Below are positions 1 through 9,199 of a DNA stretch of 39,936 nucleotides, piece by piece. The stretch comes from an uncultured Chromatiaceae bacterium (GTDB lineage Bacteria; Pseudomonadota; Gammaproteobacteria; Enterobacterales; Alteromonadaceae). The position numbers were made by a program, and so were the translations under genes. The notes below the pieces were generated by a model. The model made no database searches. It had not been told where the DNA came from and saw only the letters and a list, made by a program, of their open reading frames with translations. The stretch covers positions 1 to 39,936 of the forward strand of contig CAMLSF010000016.1 in assembly GCA_946482615.1 (NCBI GenBank). The letters run 5' to 3'. Position 1 is the stretch's first letter. Every line of letters begins with the position of its first letter.

Positions 1-459
1 GACGTAGCCCGTATCAGTGTACCGGGCAGCCGTTATGTCAAAGAGCTGCTGAAAGTCGACCGTTATTCCTACGTGATGCATTTAGTCTCCCGTGTGGTCG
101 GCACTTTAAAACCAGAACTGGATGCTTTGCACGCTTATCAGGCTTGTATGAATATGGGCACCTTAGTAGGGGCACCTAAAGTACGGGCTGCAGAGCTGAT
201 CCGGGGTGTCGAGAAAAAACGCCGTGGCAGTTATGGTGGCGCTGTAGGCTATTTAGCCGGCAATGGCGATTTTGACAGCTGCATCGTGATCCGTTCTGCT
301 TATGTACAAAACGGCATGGCTTATATTCAGGCCGGTGCCGGTGTAGTGTACGACAGCGTAGCGCAAGCCGAAGCGGACGAAACCCGCAGCAAAGCTCAGG
401 CTGTGATTAATGCGATTCAATCTGCAGGCCAGGCTGCTGCACAAGGAGTATCGGTATGA
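1..459 (+). CDS. trpE: Anthranilate synthase component I, C-terminal part (partial at window edge)
   Basis: Frame 1 is open from the first base, so the gene begins upstream of the window; about 152 C-terminal residues are present. TrpE joins chorismate with ammonia supplied by TrpG to make anthranilate, the first step of tryptophan synthesis in the cytoplasm. The visible part has the conserved chorismate-binding core: [20 protein letters not shown] near the start, then [50 protein letters not shown] and EADETRSKA, all close to enterobacterial TrpE. The stop codon (457-459) overlaps the trpG start in an ATGA junction, so translation is probably coupled. Any trp leader or attenuator lies outside the window. 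Confidence 0.97.
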   Translation, partial: DVARISVPGSRYVKELLKVDRYSYVMHLVSRVVGTLKPELDALHAYQACMNMGTLVGAPKVRAAELIRGVEKKRRGSYGGAVGYLAGNGDFDSCIVIRSAYVQNGMAYIQAGAGVVYDSVAQAEADETRSKAQAVINAIQSAGQAAAQGVSV

Positions 460-1055
460 GTGTTGTGTATCTTTTAGATAATTTAGACTCCTTTAGTTAC
501 AACCTGGTGGATGAAGTGGCGCAATTAGGTTTTAGCTTAAAGTTGTACCGCAATACAGTGCCAGCCGCTTATATCTTTGAAAAAATGCAGCAGGAACAAC
601 AGCCTGTGGTTCTGCTGTTATCACCCGGCCCTGGCGCTCCGGCAGAAGCAGGCTCCATGCCTGAGCTGATAGCCCTCTGTGCCGGTACATTCCCTATGCT
701 GGGCATTTGTTTGGGCCATCAGGCGCTGGTGGAGCATTATGGTGGTGTGGTCGGCCGGGCTGGCGAAACTGTCCATGGTAAAACTTCTATTATTGAGCTG
801 ACTGATCATCCGGTCTTTGGTGTTTTACCTAAACAATTCCCTGTGGCGCGTTATCACTCGTTAATGGCCACTGAAGTGCCGGATTCCTTGCAGGTTATTG
901 CCAGCTACCAGCATATTCCTATGGCGATAGTGCACGAAGCACACAAAGCTTTGGGTTACCAGTTCCATCCGGAATCGATCCTGACTACCTTAGGCAAACC
1001 TTTGCTGAAACAAAGTCTGGATTATTTAATGAACAGCCAGGGAGCAGCCCTATGA
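456..1055 (+). CDS. trpG: Anthranilate synthase component II (glutamine amidotransferase)
   Basis: A 199-residue class I glutamine amidotransferase. It hydrolyses glutamine and passes ammonia to TrpE. The catalytic triad is visible: nucleophile C85 in [16 protein letters not shown], and H171 and E173 in [11 protein letters not shown]. The oxyanion-loop motif [16 protein letters not shown] lies near residue 55. It is a stand-alone TrpG, not fused to TrpD as in E. coli. The same family also serves as PabA in folate synthesis, but the position between trpE and trpD with 4-base overlaps on both sides makes TrpG the clear call. Confidence 0.96.
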   Translation: MSVVYLLDNLDSFSYNLVDEVAQLGFSLKLYRNTVPAAYIFEKMQQEQQPVVLLLSPGPGAPAEAGSMPELIALCAGTFPMLGICLGHQALVEHYGGVVGRAGETVHGKTSIIELTDHPVFGVLPKQFPVARYHSLMATEVPDSLQVIASYQHIPMAIVHEAHKALGYQFHPESILTTLGKPLLKQSLDYLMNSQGAAL

Positions 1056-2074
1056 GCCAGTCGATTTTAGCCTTGGTGCAACAAAGCTTAAAAGGCGAAG
1101 CTTTATCCTTTGAACAAAGCCACCGGTTTTTTAGCGCTGTGGTGGCAGGTGAAGTAGAACCCGTATTACTGACAGCTCTTTTGGTTGCACTGAAAATGCG
1201 TGGCGAAACAGCAGATGAAATTGCCGGCGCTGCAGCGGCCATGCGCGCTGCTGCCACTGAGTTTCCGGTCTCTGTCGCAGGTGCTATCGACTGTTGTGGC
1301 ACTGGAGGTGATGGCTCCAACACCATCAATATCTCCAGCACTGCAGCTATTGTCGCCGCCAGCATGGGATTGCCTGTGGCCAAACATGGCAACAGAAGCG
1401 TATCCTCTCAGTCCGGTTCAGCCGACTTGCTGGAGCAATTAGGTATTCAGATCCAAATGAGCCCTGCTACCGCAGCCAAAGCCTTACGCCAATGCAACAG
1501 CAGCTTCTTATTTGCGCCTTTGTACCATGCCGGTATTAAGCATGCGATGCCGGTGCGTACAGCATTAAAAAGCCGCACTATTTTTAATTTGTTAGGGCCG
1601 CTGATCAACCCGGCCAAACCTGATTATCAGTTGCTTGGCGTCTATGATCCGGCCTTAACGCCTGTGATGGCACAAGCGCTGCAGCAACTGGGGGTCAAAG
1701 CGGCCTGGGTGGTGCACGGCAGTGGTTGTGATGAAATTGCTTTACATGGTGTGACCAAGGTCAGTGCTGTGACCCCCACAGGCACTATTGAACACTTTGA
1801 GCTGACACCTGCTGATTTTGGTTTACCACAAATCAGCTTGTCTGAACTTGCAGGGGGCAGCCCGGCGGACAACGCAGCGGCGACACTGGCAATTTTACAA
1901 GGCAAAGGCAAAACAGCGCATAATCAGGCCGTCGCAGCGAATGTCGCCGCTATGCTGCAGATCACAGCAAAAGGCACAGATTTAAAACAGCAAACAGCAG
2001 CTGTACTTGAACATTTGGCTTCAGGTCAGGCGTTTTCGACATTGACGCAGTTAAGGGAACTTAGTCATGGCTAA
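1052..2074 (+). CDS. trpD: Anthranilate phosphoribosyltransferase
   Basis: A 340-residue enzyme that transfers phosphoribose from PRPP to anthranilate. The PRPP-binding motif CGTGGDGSNTINISSTAA, followed by KHGNRSVSSQSGSADLLE, is the signature of the family. RTIFNLLGPLINPAKPDYQL and the later VVHGSGCDEIALHG block also match. Length is normal for a monofunctional TrpD with no amidotransferase domain. Its start overlaps the trpG stop by 4 bases (ATGA) and its stop overlaps trpCF by 8 bases, consistent with a coupled operon. Confidence 0.97.
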   Translation: MSQSILALVQQSLKGEALSFEQSHRFFSAVVAGEVEPVLLTALLVALKMRGETADEIAGAAAAMRAAATEFPVSVAGAIDCCGTGGDGSNTINISSTAAIVAASMGLPVAKHGNRSVSSQSGSADLLEQLGIQIQMSPATAAKALRQCNSSFLFAPLYHAGIKHAMPVRTALKSRTIFNLLGPLINPAKPDYQLLGVYDPALTPVMAQALQQLGVKAAWVVHGSGCDEIALHGVTKVSAVTPTGTIEHFELTPADFGLPQISLSELAGGSPADNAAATLAILQGKGKTAHNQAVAANVAAMLQITAKGTDLKQQTAAVLEHLASGQAFSTLTQLRELSHG

Positions 2075-3449
2075 TGTGTTAACCACTATTATCGATCACA
2101 AAAAACTGGAAGTGGCCGCGCGCAAGCAACAGCTGCCACTGGCGCAGTTTCAGCAGTTGGTGCAGCCCAGCCAGCGTAATTTCTTAAAGGCCCTGCAGCA
2201 AAAAGGCCCGCGTTTTATTCTGGAATGCAAAAAGGCTTCGCCTTCCAAAGGTTTAATTCGCAGCCCTTTTGATTTAGACGAAATTTGCGCCGCTTATGGC
2301 CACTACGCCGACTGTATCTCCGTGCTGACCGACGAGAAGTTTTTTCAGGGCAGCTACGACTATCTGGCGAAAGTACGGGCCAAAGTCAATCAGCCTTTGC
2401 TGCATAAAGACTTTATTATCGACCCCTACCAGATTTATCTGGGCCGTTTACAGGGCTCTGATGCGGTGCTGTTGATGCTCTCTGTGCTGAATGATTTAGA
2501 GTATCTGGAACTGGCGAAAGTCGCCAAAAGCTTAAACCTGACCATCTTAACCGAGGTCAGTAACGAAGCAGAAACCTTAAGAGCTGTGGCTTTAGGTGCA
2601 GAGCTGATTGGCATTAATAACCGCGATCTACGTACCTTAGACACCAACTTAGAAACCAGTTTTAAACTGGCGCGGCTGATCCCCGAAGGCATCACTATAG
2701 TCTCCGAATCCGGCATTTATAGCTCGCAGCAGGTAAGGCAACTGGCCAAAGTGGCGGACGCTTATTTAGTTGGCAGCTCCTTAATGGCCCAGGCTGATTT
2801 AGCCAACGCCTGCCGCTCACTTATTCGGGGCGAACATAAAGTCTGTGGTTTAACCCGGGCCGAAGACAGCAAAGCAGTGTATGACCATGGCGCTTATTTT
2901 GGCGGCCTGATTTTTTATCCAAAATCACCGCGTAATGTCACTGTGGAGCAAGCCAGAGTGGTGCAACAAGGCGCACCAGCTTTGCATTATGTTGGCGTTT
3001 TTGTCGATGAAGCCGTAGAAACTGTGGCTGCCACAGCACGGGATTTACAACTGGCGGCTGTGCAGCTGCATGGTGATGAATCCGACCTCTATTTACAAAA
3101 ACTGCGGCCTTTATTGCCGAAAACCACAGAGATCTGGAAAGCCTACAGGGTGCAACACAAGTTGCCGGAACTGACCCGTTATGCCGACCGTTACCTGCTG
3201 GATGCTTACCATCCACAGCAGCCAGGTGGCACAGGTGAGCAATTTGACTGGCAATTATTGGACGAACAACTGCTGGATAAAAAAGTGATACTGGCCGGTG
3301 GCTTAAAGCCGGACAATGTCATTGCAGCACTGAAACATCAGGTACTGGCCGTGGATCTTAATTCAGGCCTCGAATCCGCTCCCGGCATCAAAGATGCGGG
3401 CAAAATTCAACATGCTTTTGCGAATATCAGAGAATTCAGTCATGACTAA
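2067..3449 (+). CDS. trpCF: Bifunctional indole-3-glycerol phosphate synthase / phosphoribosylanthranilate isomerase
   Basis: A 460-residue two-domain fusion like E. coli TrpC(F). Residues 1 to about 254 are indole-3-glycerol phosphate synthase: [13 protein letters not shown] (E53, K55), LLHKDFIID (K114), [10 protein letters not shown] (E163), GINNRDL (N184) and IVSESGI (E214). Residues about 257-460 are phosphoribosylanthranilate isomerase, with [14 protein letters not shown] (general base C260) and [16 protein letters not shown] (D379). The two domains perform consecutive but reversed steps: the isomerase makes CdRP and the synthase closes the indole ring. Both active sites look intact. It overlaps trpD and trpB by 8 bases each. 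Confidence 0.96.
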   Translation: MANVLTTIIDHKKLEVAARKQQLPLAQFQQLVQPSQRNFLKALQQKGPRFILECKKASPSKGLIRSPFDLDEICAAYGHYADCISVLTDEKFFQGSYDYLAKVRAKVNQPLLHKDFIIDPYQIYLGRLQGSDAVLLMLSVLNDLEYLELAKVAKSLNLTILTEVSNEAETLRAVALGAELIGINNRDLRTLDTNLETSFKLARLIPEGITIVSESGIYSSQQVRQLAKVADAYLVGSSLMAQADLANACRSLIRGEHKVCGLTRAEDSKAVYDHGAYFGGLIFYPKSPRNVTVEQARVVQQGAPALHYVGVFVDEAVETVAATARDLQLAAVQLHGDESDLYLQKLRPLLPKTTEIWKAYRVQHKLPELTRYADRYLLDAYHPQQPGGTGEQFDWQLLDEQLLDKKVILAGGLKPDNVIAALKHQVLAVDLNSGLESAPGIKDAGKIQHAFANIREFSHD

Positions 3450-4659
3450 ACTCAATTTAAACCCTTATTTTGGCGATTTTGGTGGCATGTTTGTGCCTGA
3501 ATTGCTGGTGCCGGCTTTGGTGCAACTGGAGCAGGCTTTTGTCGATGCACAGCAGGATCCGGCGTTTATTGCGGAGTTTCAGGCGCTGTTAAAAGACTAC
3601 GCCGGTCGCCCTACCCCTTTAACCTTATGCCGTAATGTGTCGCCCAATCCACTGGCAAAAATTTATTTAAAACGGGAAGACTTATTACACGGTGGCGCCC
3701 ATAAAACCAATCAGGTACTGGGCCAGGCCTTATTGGCTAAACGTATGGGCAAAAAAGACATTATTGCTGAAACAGGTGCAGGTCAGCATGGGGTGGCGAC
3801 GGCTCTTGCCTGTGCGCTGTTGGGGCTGAACTGCAAAATTTATATGGGTGCTAAAGATATAGAACGTCAGCAGCCAAACGTATTTCGAATGAAGCTGATG
3901 GGCGCTACTGTGATCCCTGTCACCGCAGGTTCCGGCACCTTAAAAGATGCGGTCAACGAAGCCATGCGCGACTGGTCCGGCAGTTATGCCACCAGCCATT
4001 ATTTGTTAGGCACAGCAGCTGGTCCTCACCCTTTCCCGACCATAGTGCGTGAATTCCAGAAAATGATTAGCGAAGAAGCCAAACAACAAATTCTTGAAGC
4101 TGAAGGTAAATTGCCAGATGCAGTGCTGGCTTGTGTCGGTGGTGGTTCCAACGCTATTGGTATGTTTGCCGACTTTATCAACGAAGAAGGCGTACGTTTA
4201 ATTGGCGTTGAACCCGGTGGTATGGGCATTGACACCCACCAGCATGGTGCCGCCTTAAGCACAGGCAGTTTTGGTATTTTGCACGGCGCTTATACCGCTA
4301 TTATGCAAACGGCTGATGGTCAGATTGAAGAGTCGTATTCTGTGTCAGCAGGCCTGGATTATCCGGCTGTAGGGCCACAACATACCTATCTGCAAAGCAT
4401 AGGCCGCGCTGAATATGTGGCGATCAACGACGATGAAGCCTTAGCTGCTTTCCAGCATCTGGCGAAATCCGAAGGTATTATCCCGGCTCTTGAAAGCTCA
4501 CATGCGTTGGCGCATGCGCTGAAAATGGCCGCTGCGGCCACAGAACCTTTGGTGCTGTTAGTGAACTTATCCGGCCGTGGTGACAAAGATTTAAACCACG
4601 TGTATTCGATCATAGGCGAAGCCCATATCCAGCCAAACAACATGGCCAAGCGCAGCTAA
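3442..4659 (+). CDS. trpB: Tryptophan synthase beta chain
   Basis: A 405-residue PLP enzyme that condenses indole with serine to tryptophan. ATG 3442 was chosen because translation from it ([20 protein letters not shown]) aligns with the family N terminus; an in-frame ATG at 3394 would add 16 residues that belong to the trpCF coding region. The PLP lysine is K88 in [13 protein letters not shown], and the phosphate-binding loop [12 protein letters not shown] follows. [13 protein letters not shown] lies near the C terminus. The start overlaps the trpCF stop by 8 bases; no strong Shine-Dalgarno is seen, so coupling is likely. It pairs with TrpA, 10 bases downstream. Confidence 0.97.
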   Translation: MTKLNLNPYFGDFGGMFVPELLVPALVQLEQAFVDAQQDPAFIAEFQALLKDYAGRPTPLTLCRNVSPNPLAKIYLKREDLLHGGAHKTNQVLGQALLAKRMGKKDIIAETGAGQHGVATALACALLGLNCKIYMGAKDIERQQPNVFRMKLMGATVIPVTAGSGTLKDAVNEAMRDWSGSYATSHYLLGTAAGPHPFPTIVREFQKMISEEAKQQILEAEGKLPDAVLACVGGGSNAIGMFADFINEEGVRLIGVEPGGMGIDTHQHGAALSTGSFGILHGAYTAIMQTADGQIEESYSVSAGLDYPAVGPQHTYLQSIGRAEYVAINDDEALAAFQHLAKSEGIIPALESSHALAHALKMAAAATEPLVLLVNLSGRGDKDLNHVYSIIGEAHIQPNNMAKRS

Positions 4660-4669
4660 GGAGATTTTT

Positions 4670-5470
4670 ATGCAACGTTATCAGCAGTTATTCAGCCGCC
4701 TGAGCGCCGCCAAACAAGGGGCATTTGTACCTTTCGTCACTATGGGTGATCCGGGTATTGAGCTGTCGTTTGACATTATCAAAACTTTAATAGACGCAGG
4801 TGCCGACGCACTGGAGCTGGGTATTCCATTTTCCGACCCAATAGCAGACGGTCCTGTGATCCAAAACGCCAATATCCGCGCTTTAGCAGCTGGCGTCACA
4901 CCAGCTCAGTGTTTTGAGCTGATTGGCCGTATTCGTCAGTACAACAACGACATTCCAATAGGCTTATTGCTGTACAGCAATCTGGTGATGGCGCGTGGTA
5001 TCGACACTTTTTATCAGCAGGCCCAGCAGGCCGGAGTCGATTCTATTCTGATCGCCGATGTGCCTTTGCATGAAAGCAAATTATTCAGAAACGCGGCGAT
5101 GAAACATGAGATAGCGCCTATTTTTATCGCGCCACCTAACATCACAGACGACAGCTTACGTGAACTGGCTTCTTATGGCCGTGGTTATACCTATTTACTG
5201 AGTAGAGCCGGCGTCACAGGCACTGAAACCCAGGCCGCTATGCCCGCCAGTACGCTGATTAATCAGCTCAAAGAGTACAATGCTGCTCCTACGCTGTTGG
5301 GTTTTGGTATATCCAAACCTGAACATGTCAAAGCCGCTATTGAAAGTGGTGCTGCTGGCGCTATTTCAGGGTCGGCTATAGTGCAGATTATTGAGAAATA
5401 TCAACATCAGCCAGACTCTTTGCTCAGTGAACTGGCCACTTTTGTTCGCGCAATGAAAGCCGCCACCTGA
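4670..5470 (+). CDS. trpA: Tryptophan synthase alpha chain
   Basis: A 266-residue TIM-barrel enzyme that cleaves indole-3-glycerol phosphate to indole, which is channelled to TrpB. Catalytic E49 and D60 fall at the same positions as in E. coli ([18 protein letters not shown]). Downstream motifs [28 protein letters not shown] and [12 protein letters not shown] are all present. A good ribosome site (AAGGAG) sits before the start at 4670. It is the last gene of the operon; a strong intrinsic terminator begins 12 bases after its stop codon. Confidence 0.97.
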   Translation: MQRYQQLFSRLSAAKQGAFVPFVTMGDPGIELSFDIIKTLIDAGADALELGIPFSDPIADGPVIQNANIRALAAGVTPAQCFELIGRIRQYNNDIPIGLLLYSNLVMARGIDTFYQQAQQAGVDSILIADVPLHESKLFRNAAMKHEIAPIFIAPPNITDDSLRELASYGRGYTYLLSRAGVTGTETQAAMPASTLINQLKEYNAAPTLLGFGISKPEHVKAAIESGAAGAISGSAIVQIIEKYQHQPDSLLSELATFVRAMKAAT

Positions 5471-5482
5471 TCTGTAGCAAAG

Positions 5483-5515
5483 ACAAAGCCTGTGATTAAC
5501 AGGCTTTGTTTGTTC
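5483..5515 (+). terminator. Rho-independent terminator of the trp operon
   Basis: A perfect 11-bp stem, ACAAAGCCTGT (5483-5493) paired with ACAGGCTTTGT (5499-5509), with a 5-base loop GATTA, followed by a short T-rich tail. It lies 12 bases after the trpA stop codon. Confidence 0.88.
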
Positions 5516-5706
5516 AGATTGAACTGCGTTGACCAGAAATATCAACCATCACTACATTTTGTGTTTTCACTTGCTCCCCGTTACTCCTGAATAAACACCA
5601 GATCATAAAAAATTCACATAACAGATCCTGATAAAGTTCCAACACAAGTTGCAGAAAAAAACGGCCCGGTAACCAAGAAAGGCCCAAAATCAAAGCCACT
5701 GATTAT

Positions 5707-5776
5707 TTTATAGCGGATTTTTTTTAATCTATAACTGCATAAAAAACAGACAAATTTAGGAACGGTGGTAGCGGGC
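5707..5776 (+). promoter_or_regulatory. Candidate promoter with ops-like (RfaH/JUMPstart) element
   Basis: TTTATA (5707-5712), 17 bases, then TATAAC (5730-5735) gives a weak sigma-70-like pair. Starting at 5764, GGTGGTAGCGGGC matches 11 of 13 positions of the ops element GGCGGTAGCGTGC, which recruits RfaH to long polysaccharide operons. The strand and position (in the predicted transcript, ahead of an exopolysaccharide operon) are right. However, the T at ops position 11 is replaced by G, and the remainder of the JUMPstart sequence is not evident. Confidence 0.3.
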
Positions 5777-5858
5777 TGAAGCAAAAACATCAGAAAGATC
5801 AAGGTCAATAGCCTAAAGTACTGTTTCCCAATACAAATACAGCTGTAAAACAGCCACA

Positions 5859-5884
5859 GTTGAATATTTTTCAACCAGTTGAAC
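5859..5884. promoter_or_regulatory. GTTGAA palindrome with a third half-site
   Basis: GTTGAA (5859-5864), TATTT, TTCAAC (5870-5875) is a perfect inverted repeat, and GTTGAAC recurs at 5878-5884. This could be an operator for a dimeric regulator of the exopolysaccharide operon. The regulator is unknown, and the AT-rich context raises the chance of coincidence. Confidence 0.3.
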
Positions 5885-5914
5885 AAACACATTTTTTAGT
5901 TAAGCCTGTGTAAG

Positions 5915-5925
5915 GTGACTGTCAC
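5915..5925. promoter_or_regulatory. GTGACTGTCAC palindrome next to a possible -10 element
   Basis: A perfect 5+1+5 palindrome lies 10 bases upstream of TATAGT (5936-5941), a possible -10 hexamer about 110 bases before the first gene. It could be an operator overlapping a -35 region. No matched family was recognised. Confidence 0.27.
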
Positions 5926-6048
5926 AACTCGTGGCTATAGTCCTTGGGGTGGCGAAAAAGTAAAGCATTGGGCTGTTGTTTTATCTCTTCGCTGTACAAA
6001 TTTCGACCAACGGCGTTTATGCCAATTGGAAGTAAACAGGATGTAACT

Positions 6049-7446
6049 ATGAACACGCATACTAGTTTCAAGGCTGAAGATAGCGGTTTCTGCTTCCTAA
6101 ACAGATTTTTCGACATAGTGGCGATAGGCGCAGCTTTATACCTGAGTCTGAAGCTCTATGGCGAAGTCGTGACTACCAGTTACATTATGCTGTATTTCAC
6201 TGTAATGGCGGTCTATCTGTATACAGCAGAATCCGTTCAGTTATACCGCTCCTGGCGCATAAGCACTCTGACCAGCAACATTGCTCTGGTGGTGTTGTGC
6301 TTATTTGTCGCTTTTAGTCTGATGCTTGCCATCACCTTTGCACTAAAAAATACCGCCAGCTACTCCAGAGTTGTGCTTGTCGGCTGGTTCAGTCTGGCAC
6401 TTTGCTACACCTCGGTCTGGCGTGTTGCCGGTCGTTTGATCAAAAACACCTTGCACAAAAAAGGCTACAGCATACGTCGTGTCGCTGTTATAGGGTGCAC
6501 AGCCAATGCAAAACGTTTGATCGATGAAATCACCAGCAAACCTGAGCTTGGATTACAGTTTTGCAGTGTGTATGACGACAGAGAAGCCGATCGCCTGCCC
6601 GCTTGCGGTAAAGCGCTCAGCGGTAAAATTGACGAATGCGTCAACTCAGCAAGAAACGGAGCATTCGACAAACTTTACATTACCTTGCCTTTGTCTGCGG
6701 ATAAGCGCATAGCCGATATTATCCAGCGTTTGGGGGATACCACAGTAGATGTGCACATAGTGCCTGACTTCCTGCTGTACAACCTGATGCATGCCAGACT
6801 GGGAACTATAGGGAATGTTGAGACGCTGAGTGTGTTTGAATCTCCCTACTATGGTGCCCATGACTGGCTAAAACGTTCTTTTGACGTGACGGTAAGCAGC
6901 ATAGCCCTGCTGTTATTAGCCATTCCCATGTTAGTGATAGCTGCTGCCATTAAAATCACCAGCCGTGGCCCGGTGTTTTTTAAACAAGATCGCTATGGAT
7001 TAGACGGTAAGCCCATCAAAGTATTTAAGTTTCGCAGCATGACAGTTCAGGACAACGGAGATACTGTAGTTCAGGCGAAAAAAGGTGACGCCCGGGTCAC
7101 GCCCTTGGGCGCGGTATTAAGACGCACCTCACTGGATGAGTTACCGCAGTTTATCAATGTACTCAGAGGTGAAATGTCTGTCGTTGGTCCCCGCCCACAT
7201 GCGGTAGCTCACAATGAACAGTACAGAAAACTGGTCGCTTTCTACATGCTCAGGCACAAAGTGAAACCAGGTATTACCGGCTGGGCGCAAATTAACGGCT
7301 GGCGTGGTGAAACCGACTCGTTAGAGAAGATGGAAAAACGGGTGGAATACGATCTGACGTACATTAAAAACTGGTCACTGTGGTGGGATGCAAAAATAGT
7401 ATTTTTGACCTTCTTCCGGGGGTTTACAGGGAAAAATGTATATTAA
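6049..7446 (+). CDS. Undecaprenyl-phosphate sugar phosphotransferase (WcaJ/WbaP-like initiating transferase)
   Basis: A 465-residue inner-membrane enzyme that transfers a sugar 1-phosphate, probably glucose, from UDP-sugar to undecaprenyl phosphate, the first step of repeat-unit assembly. Several hydrophobic segments occupy the first 130 residues, followed by a Rossmann-like CoA-binding-type domain (RRVAVIGCTANAKRLIDEI). The bacterial sugar transferase domain spans about 275-460: KRSFDVTVSS, GPVFFKQDRYG, KVFKFRSM, SLDELPQFINVLRGEMSVVG, PRPH, KPGITGWAQINGWRGETD. ATG 6049 is preferred over an upstream in-frame ATG at 5944 because AGG precedes it at 8 bases and the added 35 residues do not resemble the family. 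It is the first gene of the + strand exopolysaccharide operon. Glucose specificity is inferred, not shown. Confidence 0.9.
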   Translation: MNTHTSFKAEDSGFCFLNRFFDIVAIGAALYLSLKLYGEVVTTSYIMLYFTVMAVYLYTAESVQLYRSWRISTLTSNIALVVLCLFVAFSLMLAITFALKNTASYSRVVLVGWFSLALCYTSVWRVAGRLIKNTLHKKGYSIRRVAVIGCTANAKRLIDEITSKPELGLQFCSVYDDREADRLPACGKALSGKIDECVNSARNGAFDKLYITLPLSADKRIADIIQRLGDTTVDVHIVPDFLLYNLMHARLGTIGNVETLSVFESPYYGAHDWLKRSFDVTVSSIALLLLAIPMLVIAAAIKITSRGPVFFKQDRYGLDGKPIKVFKFRSMTVQDNGDTVVQAKKGDARVTPLGAVLRRTSLDELPQFINVLRGEMSVVGPRPHAVAHNEQYRKLVAFYMLRHKVKPGITGWAQINGWRGETDSLEKMEKRVEYDLTYIKNWSLWWDAKIVFLTFFRGFTGKNVY

Positions 7447-7459
7447 AAGGGCCACTTTT

Positions 7460-8641
7460 ATGAAATCCAAGTTAGCTATTATGACAGCACTGGCCTTTGC
7501 CAGTGCTGGAGTACAAGCTGTAGATCCACAAGCAATCAAGACAGAGTCGGGCTTTGATATTACGCCTCTGCTGAGCACGGGTCTGAAATATGATGACAAC
7601 ATTACCAGTGTCAGCGCTGGCGAGATAGACAGCTGGATTATGACCGTTGTGCCCTCGTTAAAAGCCAGCAGGGATGATGGTGTCACCAGCCTTGAATTCA
7701 GCGCTGCAGCGTACCATGGCAACTATTTCAGCAGCAGTAGCGATAACTTTACCGACACCTTATTAGGTGGTTTATTTAATACTCAGTTGTCCGAACAAGG
7801 TAAGTTAAACGTCAAAGCTGATATGGTGTGGGGCCATGAGGACAGGGGTACAGGCATTACCGAGGGCCTTACTAACAATCAGGATGACCCTACCCGCTTT
7901 AACAATCAAACCTTATCGGGTTATTACGAGTATGGTGCGGCAGCAGCACCAGCCCGGATTCGTTTTGGTGCGCGTTATTACAATAAAGAGTATATGAACC
8001 AACGGGAAGTCACCCAATTCAGGGACTATGACTCGACTATGGGGGGCATCAATTTTTACTACGACACCCTCTCCGGCACTACAGCTGTGCTGGAAACCAG
8101 TATTGTCGATATTGCCTATGACTTTGTCGATCCGGATGCCCCCAGAGACAGCAAAGAAAGCAATATCAAAGCTGGTGCGGAATGGGAAATCAGTGCGCTG
8201 ACTTCAGGTGAATTCAAACTGGGTTATCAGAAAAAAGAGTTTGACGACTCCACCCGTGATGACTTCAGTGGTGTGGCCTGGACTGTAAACGTCAACTGGT
8301 CCCCTCTGACTTACAGTAACTTTAATCTGGGTACCGGACGCAAAGCCAAAGATCCGCTGCAAGGCGGTGACTACATTAAGGAAACCACTTATACATTAAG
8401 CTGGTACCACAACTGGTCAGAAGCAATACAAACTCAGCTGGCCTATAACAGGCTGGAGGAAGATTATGTCGGGATCACCAGAGAAGATGAAAATGATTCC
8501 TACACTGCCAGCGTAAAATATGCATTTCGCCGCTTCGTCGATGTGTCGTTGTTTACCACTGTGACAGATAAAACATCTTCTGTGCCTGGTATAGAATTTG
8601 ATCGAAATATTGTCGGCGTAAATTTTGATTTTTCCCTTTGA
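7460..8641 (+). CDS. Outer-membrane beta-barrel protein of the exopolysaccharide operon (EpsL / putative beta-barrel porin 2 type)
   Basis: A 393-residue exported protein. ATG 7460 gives a clean signal peptide (MKSKLAIMTALAFASAGVQA, cleaved after A20), with AAGG 9 bases upstream; an ATG at 7436 would spoil it and overlap the previous gene. The mature part is a run of alternating-polarity strands with frequent Y, W and F, such as FDITPLLSTGLKYDDN near the N terminus, typical of 16-18-strand barrels. It ends in GVNFDFSL. EpsL-type proteins occur beside OPX and Wzc genes in exopolysaccharide clusters and are thought to form the outer-membrane channel. Family assignment is from general pattern and context rather than a catalytic motif. 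Confidence 0.75.
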   Translation: MKSKLAIMTALAFASAGVQAVDPQAIKTESGFDITPLLSTGLKYDDNITSVSAGEIDSWIMTVVPSLKASRDDGVTSLEFSAAAYHGNYFSSSSDNFTDTLLGGLFNTQLSEQGKLNVKADMVWGHEDRGTGITEGLTNNQDDPTRFNNQTLSGYYEYGAAAAPARIRFGARYYNKEYMNQREVTQFRDYDSTMGGINFYYDTLSGTTAVLETSIVDIAYDFVDPDAPRDSKESNIKAGAEWEISALTSGEFKLGYQKKEFDDSTRDDFSGVAWTVNVNWSPLTYSNFNLGTGRKAKDPLQGGDYIKETTYTLSWYHNWSEAIQTQLAYNRLEEDYVGITREDENDSYTASVKYAFRRFVDVSLFTTVTDKTSSVPGIEFDRNIVGVNFDFSL

Positions 8642-8669
8642 TCCTTGTATCAGATTTCATGGATAGATT

Positions 8670-9197
8670 ATGCAGCAATTAGTAGTTGGGTTTGTTGCCC
8701 TGTTAATCAGCTGGTCCTCCTGGGTGAAAGCTCAGGAAGACAGCAACTATTTGTTAGGGCCTGGCGATAAAATTATTATTCAGGTGTATGGTGAAGAAGA
8801 TCTGAAAATAGAAACTCAGCTGACCGACAGTGGCAAAATTAATTACCCTTTCCTTGGTGAAATTATGGCCAAAGGGCTGTCCATCAAACAGCTCGAAAGC
8901 CGTATTTATAATGGTTTGAAAGGAGACTATTTTGTCGAACCTAATGTCTTTGTCGGCATGGTGGAATACAGACCATTTTTTATTCACGGCGAGGTTAAAT
9001 TACCCGGAGGTTATCCTTATCAACCTGGTATGACGGTCAATCAGGCCGTGGCCTTAGCGGGTGGCCTGACTGAGCGGGCATCAAAAGAAAAGATCTTTAT
9101 TACCCGCGAAGCCAATAAAACCAAGCAAGAAAATGCCAACCTGAACACAAAAGTGAATGCTGGCGATACCATCACCATAGAACAGAGATTCTTTTAA
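8670..9197 (+). CDS. Short Wza-like polysaccharide export (OPX) protein with SLBB domain
   Basis: A 175-residue periplasmic protein. A signal peptide ends near A21 (SWVKA/QED), with no lipobox cysteine. Residues about 27-105 form the poly-export domain (LLGPGDKIIIQVYGEEDL, INYPFLGEI, KGLSIKQLE, FVEPNVFVGMVEYRP). Residues about 105-170 form one SLBB repeat (FFIHGEVKLPGGYPYQPG, AVALAGGLTERASKEKIFI). Wza itself is about 380 residues with several SLBB domains and a C-terminal outer-membrane helix; this protein has only one SLBB and no such helix. It therefore probably works with the beta-barrel protein encoded just upstream. Wzc starts 3 bases after its stop. Confidence 0.9.
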   Translation: MQQLVVGFVALLISWSSWVKAQEDSNYLLGPGDKIIIQVYGEEDLKIETQLTDSGKINYPFLGEIMAKGLSIKQLESRIYNGLKGDYFVEPNVFVGMVEYRPFFIHGEVKLPGGYPYQPGMTVNQAVALAGGLTERASKEKIFITREANKTKQENANLNTKVNAGDTITIEQRFF

Positions 9198-9199
9198 AT

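Larger units (their letters stand above)
5516..6048. other. Long leader/intergenic region upstream of the exopolysaccharide operon
   Basis: This stretch of about 530 bases separates the trp terminator from the first polysaccharide gene. It is AT-rich and contains only ORFs without family resemblance or good ribosome sites. It holds a weak promoter-like pair with an ops-like element just downstream (5707-5776), a GTTGAA palindrome plus repeat (5859-5884) and a GTGACTGTCAC palindrome (5915-5925) followed by a TATAGT hexamer (5936-5941). A long leader is common ahead of exopolysaccharide operons; no known riboswitch fold was recognised. Confidence 0.6.

Noticed and set aside
5614..5892. Open frame of 92 codons on the - strand in the leader of the exopolysaccharide operon
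   Set aside because: Unusual residue mix with many Cys and Phe from AT-rich DNA, no ribosome site and no family resemblance.
5930..5975. Possible sigma-54 promoter before the exopolysaccharide operon
   Set aside because: No GG-N10-GC pair in the correct context was found.
5944..6048. Upstream extension of the initiating sugar transferase from ATG 5944
   Set aside because: The added 35 residues are unlike the family and the ATG at 6049 has a ribosome site; the extension is treated as leader.
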